64,000 nucleotides of DNA, taken from positions 21,287,798-21,351,797 of the forward strand of contig CM057157.1 in NCBI GenBank assembly GCA_029962745.1, given 5' to 3'. Shown piece by piece: positions 55,972 to 64,000 of this stretch. Every line of letters begins with the position of its first letter. Within the stretch, counting starts at the first letter, position 1. Position numbers and translations under genes: made by a program. The stretch is from Echinometra lucunter (taxonomy: Eukaryota > Echinodermata > Echinoidea > Camarodonta > Echinometridae). The notes beneath the pieces were generated by a model, which made no database searches, was not told the DNA's origin, and was given only the letters and a program-made list of their open reading frames with translations.

Positions 55972-56424
55972 AGGGGGTACTCGATGCTGAAACAATGTTA
56001 GTTCATTTAAAAGGGCATGATTTCATCAGCAGAAAATCATCTGCCTAAATATTTTAAAAAGTTGTGTTGCCAAGGAAACCCCCAAATGTAAAATTTCAGG
56101 ATATTTTTTACCCTTCCGCTGTGTCCCAGTTTCAACTGGGTACCCACTTTGATGTCAAAATGACATCAAAGTGAGTACCTTATCGCGCAATTCTAGCAAA
56201 ATGCGCGCAAGGTGTAATACATATTGTACAGTCTAGCACGCAGCACAACTGCAATGCACAAGGCTGAGTACCCACTTTTACATCATACCTCATACTTTTT
56301 GGTCAACTCTTTGACTTTTTATGAGAAAATTAGCCAAAATGCATTGATTTCGATTGAAAATCATCAAATTTTTAATGTTATTCTTCTTAGAATTCTACTC
56401 TCGATCATATATCAAAATTTTTTT
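55972..56424 (+). mobile_element. 466-bp TTAA MITE, copy 2 (right end lost)
   Basis: Starts after TTAA (55968-55971) with AGGGGGTACTCGATGC and follows the 17139 copy in reverse orientation through GTGTCCCAGTTTCAACTGGG, GCAATTCTAGCAAAATGCGC and GATCATATATCAAAATTTT. It then departs at about 56424; the terminal inverted repeat and second TTAA are missing. A CAAAGTGGGTACC/GGTACTCACTTTG palindrome replaces the CRE-like part of the other copy. Confidence 0.85.
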
Positions 56425-56660
56425 GCACAAAGTTATTTTCCATTCAGGTTAAGCTATGTTGATTCAAATGGAAGTGGCTCCTTGATATTTAGATTCTTCA
56501 AGTGAGAATGGAGAGGTTATATCATGTACTGGTATATCATGTAAAAATTTCAAAGGCTCTGGAAACTTTAACTTGTTTGAAATTGCACAAAGTTATTTTC
56601 CAGTCAGGTTGAGCAATGTTTATTCAAATCAAAGTGGCTCCTTGATACTGAGATTGGAGA
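56425..56660 (+). repeat. 160-bp tandem duplication next to MITE
   Basis: GCACAAAGTTATTTTCCATT..GAAGTGGCTCCTTGATA at 56425 recurs as GCACAAAGTTATTTTCCAGT..CAAAGTGGCTCCTTGATA at 56585, with GAGAGGTTATAT following in both. The duplication starts exactly where the MITE at 55972 loses its end. Confidence 0.8.
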
Positions 56661-56796
56661 GGTTATATTTCCTGTCTTGTCTTATGCTTGTATAAAGAGT
56701 ATCCAGGTAGTCAGGTATCATGGCAGTATGTTGTGATAGGTGTGTCTTGCGATGTATAGGATGTCATATTGCCTGCTGCCTATGTCCATGAAGATT

Positions 56797-57222
56797 AGTG
56801 GCATAGCTACTGAAGGGACTGATGCAAGGGGCATCCCCCTTGTAAAAAAATTACCATGGGTACCCATGGTAATTTAACCAAATTACCATTAAATCATGGT
56901 AATTTGATGGTACTTTGCAAGATGTGATGGTGATTTTGGTCGAATTACCATGATTTAATGCTACTCATTTATAAGCCCCCCCCCCCTTCAGAAAAAGAGA
57001 AAAAGGTAGAAAGAAAAATATAAAGTAGTAAAGAATAGGAGACAGAGATAGAAGAGGAGGATGAGAATGTGAAGAAATGACGACAGAACCCGCTCCATGC
57101 TCAGATCTAATCTGCTGATTTGTTGATTCCAGTCCATTACATAATCTTACACTAATGCTTGCCCCTCCCCCCCCCCATATGATGCAAATGCCCCTCATTG
57201 GCTTCCCCCAGGCTACGCCACA
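56797..57222. mobile_element. G-rich inverted-repeat element with 28-bp palindrome
   Basis: AGTGGCATAGCTACTGAAGG at the left is loosely mirrored by CAGGCTACGCCAC at the right (reverse-complemented GTGGCGTAGCCTG). Inside, 56848-56875 is a perfect 28-bp palindrome centred on GGGTACCC, followed by further ATTACCAT and ATGGTAATT words. C-runs lie at 56976-56986 and 57167-57176. The GGCRTAGCC word links it to the 5527 and 48.9-kb repeats. Boundaries are approximate. Confidence 0.55.
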
Positions 57223-57479
57223 GCTAAATTACTTTATACCTTTGGGCTCAGTCTACTCTGAGGAGCATTGGGGGGAGGGGGGGGGGGGTTCAAAGAAAGA
57301 GAAGAGAATGCAAACAGACGGTGTCTGTGCTTTAGACTAGGTGTGTGTCACCGGAGTGCTGTATTACGCATGGCACTAGGCAAAGGGTTTTTCATTAGGT
57401 GGATGCATACACTGGAACACACAGGCAGCTTACTGATCGACTCAGTAGTCAAAAGAATGCAACAGTTCATTCCGATTCC

Positions 57480-58411
57480 AGCAGCCAATCAGAGAGAACC
57501 AAAACCTGCCGCACTTGAAGTTGTGGATTACTTTGAAGCTACTACTTATTTCCAATCAACTCTCTTGTTTTGTGAATTTCTGTGACTATTGATCTGCTGG
57601 TGGCTATTTTTTTTTGATGGACATTTGCAAGTTGGAGTGGACAAATGACTTGCTTTTATCCTCCGGAAGATTTTAGCACTGCATCACAGCACAATCTGAA
57701 TCGTGGAAAACAGTAGCTGGCAATTAAGGAGCTGGGTTTAACATTAGCCGGATTGTCTGTCATCGAGTTACTGGAATTACATACTCTATCAACTTAACAC
57801 CCTACCAACCACTCCTCATTCTTCAGGAGATGTTGTTCTAAGAACATTACCCTTTCAAAGTCAATCTTCACTTTGAGTGGAAAGAGGAGACTTATTTGCT
57901 CCAGCGGACATCTTTCATAGCAGAATCCCACCCCACTTCTCCTATTGTGCTGCTAGTGGACTATCCCCCTCCCTTATTGTTTGAGCAAACAGCGAGCCAG
58001 CCTCGGATATATTAACGCTGTTTGCTGTAGGTCAACAACCCAGTGCAGTGTGCAGTACATCGCGGCGGTGGTGGCAGCAGCTCACGCCTGTGCATGAGTC
58101 TATCGCCAGTCATCCTCTTGCCTTCTTACTCCACAAGACACTCGTCATCGAGTTCACACAGAGTGGCTTCGGGGAAAATCTCCCTTCGCTCCTTGCCTCC
58201 TCCACCACTCAGTTCAACATTCTTCTGAGGAATCCGATTAGTAGGAACTGCTGACGCATTGCTTATGGATATGTTAGCTTGGATTTATACCTTTCGTTTT
58301 CTTGGATGATACCACTTGTCGTGATTAGTCAGCACCTTGACTTTGGATTGTACTTGTCAAACAGGAATTAACTCACGCATTTGGATTACTTTAGCCCTGG
58401 CTTCTGTGTTG
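57480..58411 (+). promoter_or_regulatory. Candidate promoter and non-coding first exon
   Basis: The block is clearly less AT-rich than its flanks, with a CCAAT box in AGCCAATCAGAGAG (57482-57495) and a GCGGCGGTGGTGG stretch near 58061. It ends at a good donor, TTG/GTAAGTTG, with the intron starting at 58412. ATGs lead only to short frames (68 codons at 58048-58254, 14 near 58266), as expected for a 5' untranslated exon with upstream ORFs. A GCTGTTTGCTGTAG/GTCAAC near 58030 could instead be an acceptor, making 58034-58411 an internal exon. No TATA box was seen. Inferred, not proven. Confidence 0.35.
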
Positions 58412-59368
58412 GTAAGTTGCTGAATAGATTATGAGTTCATTAACATCTAGCATTGCAAACTGATTCAGATACAGCTGTTGGTTAATGATGAGATACACAT
58501 TCCATTTTATTTCCATTTCATTTTCACTTTTGAACTTAATAGAAATCAAGTGATATGATTTATTTGAAAATTATGTGCACCATAAATGGCATATGCCTAT
58601 CTGTTCTATCTAACATGATATTCATTCCATATTGAAACTTGATGGAGAAAATATAATTTTTAACCAGAAAATGTAATGAGGGTCAAAAATGATTGTCAGA
58701 ATTGTTCTCACTGGAAGGCCTATTTTAGAAATGAAAGTATTTCAGGATTTTAGGATTGTAGTAAAAATGGTATCATATTTCAATTGTATTTGCAATTTTC
58801 TGTTGTGTGGTATGTCTTCTTAGTTTTTACCCTCCAATGGACACTGTAAAGAAAAAGAATTGGGCTGAATTAAGAACAACAAATAGGAGGGTCTGACCAA
58901 GAAGAAGCAGTGAAATGAAAAGTAAAAAAAGAAAAACAATGCTCCATTGGCAAGCTCTTTTACCTTACTCCAAGATATTTTTTCTTATTCGTTGTCCTCG
59001 AGCCTCCATTTGACCATGGCTCAATATGCTTCATTTATTGGGGACATGCCAACAGAACATAGGCTTGTGTCATGCAACTTAATTGAAGAGAATGTAATGT
59101 CAAATTTAGAAGTACATGTAGGAAAAAAATCTGCTACCTCTCAAGAATTTTTTTCATGTTTGCTTGATAATAAATGTGTCTTTCTAATCTTGCGTTATAT
59201 TGCACAGCTTTGTGAAAAGACAAGTAGTGCAGCATTACAAAGTGCAAACACCTGCAAAGTTAATGGCTGTTAACATATGGATGATATGCTTTGGGTGCTC
59301 ACATTACATTTTATGAGAGCTAGAGTGGGTTTTGATGATCGCGGCTCCAGCTTTTAACTTAAGTCCAT

Positions 59369-59410
<42 letters not shown>

Positions 59411-59684
59411 TATGATGCTTGTTTTTTCTACCTCTCAGGCTTTCAGCCTCATTTTTTCCTACCTCTTAGAGTAATTTTTTTTATTAATGTTCTTTGTGTG
59501 AGATAGAATGATATAATGTCGGCATTGCCTTTGAACTTGTTGCTATTATGTGATAGATTCGGGAAGATTATGTGACATGGGAATGCTGAAGTTGTTGTCT
59601 GTTTATTTTTTTTTTCACCATGGAATTCATATAGTCATTGACTAATACTAAAATGTGCTGTGATTGCTGAAACTGAAGCAGGAC
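58412..59684. other. No gene recognised; (GA)n microsatellite
   Basis: AT-rich sequence, possibly intronic if the upstream exon is real. A GA run lies at 59374-59407. The 108-codon ORF at 58947-59273 has no recognised motif and average composition. Confidence 0.45.
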
Positions 59685-59755
59685 TTAATGATATCCAGAG
59701 TCCTTTTGAAGTGCATAGGGATGATAGATCAGAATGTGATATGTGCTAATGGAAT
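59685..59755 (+). mobile_element. SINE 3' fragment, diverged
   Basis: TAATGATATCCAGAGTCCTT, GAAGTGCATAGGGATGATAG and TGTGATATGTGCTAATGGAA match the 3' part of the SINEs at 7235 and 51618 with more substitutions. The ATT tail is decayed. Confidence 0.65.
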
Positions 59756-61845
59756 ATGATCATAATACTGCAGAAAAAAATTATTCCCATGGAGGGTCTG
59801 GATACTTTCAAAACGTTTAATTTAAGATGTGAATATCATTCTAGATTTGTGATCCCTTTATGGATCACAAAGGCAAAGCCTTCATAAATTCACATGAAAT
59901 TGAATGTATACAATGTATATTTTTATCATATCCGTCCTTCCTCTCAATATGAGAGCAGATACAATCCCCAAAAGTGAATGATAATTGAAGCAGGAACTTT
60001 TTAAAGCAAATCATTTTTTGTAAGTTCATGTTGACTGCTTTCCTGTAGAAGTAGACAGTATCTATGCAGGTGCAATTTTTCAAATCAAATATATCTTTTA
60101 TTCATACTACTCCCACTCAATTTCCATACGGTGCCAAGTGACAATACTTCAGTTATTGTGAATCACGAGTATGATATCTCTTTGTTGTGGCGGTTCCTAT
60201 GTAATTTGTAGCCCTGCAACCCAGCACAGGTGGCTCTGTATAGCATGGAATGTATTGACTTTTTGGTTGGGGCATAAAAAGTGGATGAACTTTTGATCAA
60301 ATTCTGTGGTTTACCGGTAGTTTGATAATTGAAGATCTGATGGAAAATCATGCACGATTGAGCTCATAAGAAACTGTAGTAATAATTTTCAGGCGTACAT
60401 GTAGTAATGATGGGACGGAAGACATTTGGAATAATTCAGGCAACTGGGTATGAAATTGAGTATTCATTTCAGCCAGCTTTGATGATTAGGGGATTTGAAA
60501 ATTGCACATATCATTCTTTTTTTTTTAAGAGAAATATGCTCTAGTAGTAATTTAGCCCTGGAATGGTTATAAGGTTTAAACAGCCTTTAGTAAAACAGTG
60601 GAATGCACACAAATTGTGGAGAAGAACACTGTTGAGAAGAAACACTGTTTTTTTACAATAGCAAATGTTCCCTTAAATAAAGTGGTTGTATACACTTATT
60701 GGGGGGGGGGGAGTTGGAAATTACTTTTTGATGATCTTTTCTTTTTGTGCATGTGAAGCACTGATAGCAGGTAGTCTAAGCTCCACCACTAAAAAGCAAA
60801 AGGACACTTAATTATATAAGAACATAATTATGCACAGTTTTGATAAGTCCTCAGAAACTCTCCTTCAGATTTCTTTGCTCTTCGAATAGCAAGATTGATT
60901 CTAGCAATAGTAAGATTGCTGTGAAGTTTTTTCCTCAAGTGGAATATCAAACAAATGAAAGACATAAAAACAAACAAACAAAACAACAATTTAGATCCCA
61001 GGGCCAGGGGTATGAATTCCCAACAATGTGGATGTGCATTACACAATGAACCTGTTAAGGTTCTGTGCATGTGACAAGCATAACAAATGCCATTTTTCTT
61101 TTTGGTATCAAAACTGTACCTGAGCTACTAAATCTACCCTCTGATTACTGTCCATATGTGACCTGCATTAAAAGAAACTGACAGCAATAAATGATTTTCC
61201 TCTGTCATCTAGAATCTTGAAACTTGGAACTGTTCTGGGTAGAAAACCAATGGAGCCAGACTATCCCAAGGCCAAGTGTACACAAAACTAAATCCCTTTC
61301 AGAAGGAGATGCAGACCATAACTGTGTTAACATGTCAAGTTTGGAGAATATTGTTATGTCTCACAAAACACTCACAGCCACATGACTGTGGTTAGGATAT
61401 AGCAGGATAGAGAGACCCAAACCCTCCAGGTATGAAGTAGAGAATCTGCTTGGGAAAGAGAGAAGAATATTCCTTTTTTCTTTGTCAAAATCTTTTCTTT
61501 GTAAGGTTCTTCAAGCAAACACTCAAGTGTGGTCAGGCAAGCAATGGACTTAAATCCTTCCGTGGTTTTTTGCTGAGTGAAAAAGGAAGGAAAATTGAGG
61601 GGGGGGGGGCAAAATGGAAGAATGCAGACAGACAGACAGAGGTGCCATAATTTAATGTTGACACTTTTGTTGATAGGTAAGCTAATAACATTCATGGGGA
61701 TTCACATCCCTTTGGTTATTAACTGTTCCATATTCACCCTATTTATTGAGTTTTATTTTTAAAATAATTTTTAATGCATATTTTAAACACAGATTAACAA
61801 CAATTATAGATATTGATACTACAGAATCTCACAATATCATGAGAT
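59756..61845. other. No gene recognised
   Basis: AT-rich with G-runs at 60701-60711 and 61599-61609 and an AACAAACAAAC run near 60969. Short ORFs overlap on both strands; none is supported. Confidence 0.45.
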
Positions 61846-62808
61846 TGAGGTAAGTGGAACTTGTAGTCCTTTTAAAGAAGAAATTAAGAAAAAGTTACAA
61901 AATGAAAGTGAAAACTCACATTTAAGTGTAACAGGATTTTAAGAAATTTAGGCTGTAAGTGCTCACAATATGGCACAATCCAGCAATCTGCAAACAAGGG
62001 GCACAGATACCAAGACAAAAATAAATAGAATGAACAATTTAGTATTAAAAAAAAATTATAAACACATAGATTGTCAAGAAATAATCACTAGTTCTTGAAA
62101 TTACACTGAAGTTAGTGGAAATTGTAGTCCTTTAAAGAAGAAAATAGAAATACATGTATTACAAAATGAAAGTGAAAACTCGCATTTAAAGGTATTGGTT
62201 AACATTGTTATGATTAAAAAAAATCTTGTTTTGTTACTTGAAAATGGGATAAACATAAGGGTTATAGTGTAAAAATACTAGTCTGAAAGTTTCAAAGTAT
62301 AATATCCACAGGAAGTATTTTTAAATATCAAAAATAAAAAATTTGAACCAATGTTTGAAAAATATACGAGGGTTGGCTGCACAGAATAGACATAAGGAGT
62401 GCGCATGCGCTTTTGACTCACCTTACCGTACTGTGTGTATTGGCGTATCATGCGGCGGGAGGGACATAACGGCATTTTCAAATTCAAGCAAAGTGGTCCT
62501 CTTAGTGATTGTCTCGTGAGACGAAGGATAATAAAATCGCCGTTTGCGTCTAACTTACACTTTTTCATTCCAAATTATGGTTGGTTTCAGGGTTTTTGAG
62601 TACAAATACAAGTACTTATACACATGTTTCATCTTAGTTTGAGAATTTTTTGAATCAGCTACTCACAAAGTTAGCCAGTACCTTTAAGTGTAACAGGATT
62701 TTAAGAAATTAAGCCTATAAGTGCTCACAATATGGCACAATCCAGCAATCTGCAAACAAGGGGCACAGATACCAAGACAAAAATAAATAGAATGAACAAT
62801 TTAGCAAA
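61846..62808 (+). repeat. Tandem duplication split by a TTAA MITE
   Basis: Unit 1 (61846-62044) contains TAGTCCTTTTAAAGAAGAAA, AATGAAAGTGAAAACTCACA and TTTAAGTGTAACAGG to AGAATGAACAATTTAG. Unit 2 starts at 62106 with the same phrases, is interrupted at 62190 by the MITE, and resumes at 62684 with TTAAGTGTAACAGG to 62808. The unit is about 260 bp. The copies are very similar, so the duplication preceded a recent MITE insertion. Confidence 0.9.
62190..62683 (-). mobile_element. 480-bp TTAA MITE, copy 3, with preserved empty site
   Basis: Ends AGGTATTGGTTAACATT and (reverse-complemented) AGGTACTGGCTAACTTT are flanked by TTAA at 62186-62189 and 62684-62687. The intact unit 1 of the surrounding duplication reads CTCACATTTAAGTGTAAC, with a single TTAA, where unit 2 carries the insert. 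It contains GCGCATGCGC at 62401-62410. The 96-codon minus-strand ORF is the same repeat-borne frame as at 27626 and is not a gene. Confidence 0.95.
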
Positions 62809-62860
62809 AATGCACTGTATTCTAGAATACGCTTTATCTGAGGTCCTGTCTGCTACATCT

Positions 62861-63022
62861 GGGGGGTGTAACATCTTCCGTCCCATCATTACTACATGTA
62901 CGCCTGAAAATTATTACTACAGTTTCTTACAATCAATTTTATCTCTTTAGTACATAGTTTGCCATAGACTTACGATTGATATCAATCGTAAGATTGATTG
63001 TATTTCTTATGTTACACCCCCC
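62861..63022. mobile_element. 162-bp MITE, GGGGGGTGTAACAT ends and central palindrome
   Basis: GGGGGGTGTAACAT at the left is matched by ATGTTACACCCCCC at the right. Inside, a perfect 24-bp palindrome lies at 62969-62992 (centre TTGATATCAA), flanked by further GATTGAT words. No coding capacity; the target duplication is unclear. Confidence 0.8.
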
Positions 63023-63091
63023 TGGTCTACAATTAGGTTTGTATGCATTCAAATGCTGACAAGATTTAATGCTGTAAATAGAATATTTTTC

Positions 63092-63094
<3 letters not shown>

Positions 63095-63135
<41 letters not shown>
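63095..63135. repeat. (AT)n microsatellite
   Basis: An uninterrupted AT dinucleotide run of about 20 units; it also forms a low-complexity ORF with alternating Y and I on the minus strand. Confidence 0.95.
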
Positions 63136-63137
<2 letters not shown>

Positions 63138-63175
63138 AGGGCAACATTTACTGAGACTCTTGTTACATCTTTAGG

Positions 63176-63307
63176 ATTACTACATGTACATGTAAGTGCC
63201 CATCTTCTGATACCACCCATTTCATGTTTTCATCCGTGTATTCTACATGTAGTAATTGTAAAGGTATGTTAAAGGCATGGATCTTACAAGTTCTCGTAAG
63301 ATCCATG
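63176..63307. repeat. Two inverted repeats in series
   Basis: ATTACTACATGTA (63176-63188) is exactly inverted at 63244-63256. Directly after, CATGGATCTTAC (63276-63287) and GTAAGATCCATG (63296-63307) form a perfect 12-bp stem with an 8-nt loop. They may be parts of one decayed inverted-repeat element. Confidence 0.6.
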
Positions 63308-64000
63308 GTAAATGGTAGGAATACTTTCCAAGGAGTGGAGATGGTGCACACTTGTGTGCGGGCTAGAAATCAAGTGATCAGGGGTAATAATAGTAACATT
63401 GTGAAGTGCATTGAAATATTCACTTAATGCACTATGTCAATGTATATTATTATTATCATTATTCCTAGAAGACTACATATTTCTGTGTCACATTGATCAT
63501 AGACCTGTGTTAGGTCCATGCCTGATCCATTCGGGTATGGGTAAAACGATTTGTCGGGTGTGTGGCATAATGATATCAGCCGCAATTGTCTGCGTCAACA
63601 TTTCCTCATCATTTAAAAGCATTCCTCTCATGTTGAACTTCCCAGATGAACTTTGCATTCAAATTCCCCGTCAATGACAACATTCAGACAGTGAGGTACT
63701 GACAACACCAGTGGTGTATCCAGATTATAACAACTGCTGGGCTAGAAAAAAATATCTCAGCTAACGATGATCAGTCCATGGATGGCAAAGAGTCAAAGAC
63801 ACAAATTATTGAGAGCTTTTTTAGAGTGGATTATGTTTCATTATGTTCTTAGGATTAAGTTTACAATTACTGTATTGACTAAAATGGATAACATTGAGCT
63901 GCCATTTTTCATGGTCAGAAATTTGTCAGGTGGGGGCAAACTGCCCTTCTTGTCGTCCTTCAGATATGCTTACAGTATCTCATTCATACCATTTCTCCCA
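63308..64000. other. No gene recognised
   Basis: Short ORFs only; an ATTATTATTATCATTATT stretch lies at 63446-63463. Nothing else supported to the end of the window. Confidence 0.45.

Overview
This 64 kb window looks like non-coding nuclear DNA from a marine deuterostome, most likely an echinoid (sea urchin). The DNA is AT-rich, has no long open reading frames and no prokaryotic gene organisation. It has many poly-G/poly-C runs, tRNA-derived SINEs ending in ATT repeats, miniature inverted-repeat transposons (MITEs) with GGGCCCYGTTTCATAAA ends, and many ACATGTA words. The organism is inferred from this repeat vocabulary; no gene anchors it. A 500-N assembly gap lies at 53732-54231.

No protein-coding gene can be called with confidence. 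The window is best read as intergenic or long-intron DNA. A few exon-like islands stand out: a 514-bp island between a good acceptor and a GTAAGTAAG donor (8555-9068); an 88-bp fully open candidate exon (20780-20867); a weak 55-bp candidate (23676-23730); and a less AT-rich block with a CCAAT box that ends at a GTAAGT donor (about 57480-58411), which resembles a 5' untranslated first exon.

Most of the recognisable content is small DNA transposons without coding capacity. Three groups have TTAA target duplications: a 480-bp family in three copies (27.5, 51.6 and 62.2 kb), a 466-bp family in two copies (17.1 and 56.0 kb), and a CCC-ended piggyBac-like group with copies at 47.1 and 50.2 kb plus 70-bp relatives at 44.8 and 52.9 kb. 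One has TAA duplications and carries a 1-kb purine minisatellite (18.3-19.8 kb). Two adjacent elements have TA duplications (37.0-37.8 kb). One family is filled with 21-bp tandem repeats (9.5 and 36.1 kb), one copy having a 6-bp CAGTAT duplication. Several more have clear inverted ends but unassigned superfamily. SINEs or SINE fragments lie at 7.2, 9.3, 38.6, 51.6 and 59.7 kb.

Local duplication is also common: a five-unit array of about 235 bp (28.1-29.3 kb), a degenerate array of about 105 bp (11.85-12.6 kb), a near-identical 173-bp duplication (46.6-46.9 kb), and 160-260-bp duplications at 21.4, 47.6, 56.4 and 61.8 kb.

The most distinctive theme is a set of inverted-repeat elements whose interiors are built from short palindromic words repeated in both orientations (475-682, 9522-9848, 13434-13758, 33486-34132, 36122-36456, 37025-37199). 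A second theme is a GCGCATGCGC palindrome, matching the NRF-1 type of site, carried by four MITE copies. Superfamily labels rest on target duplications and terminal bases and are inferences.
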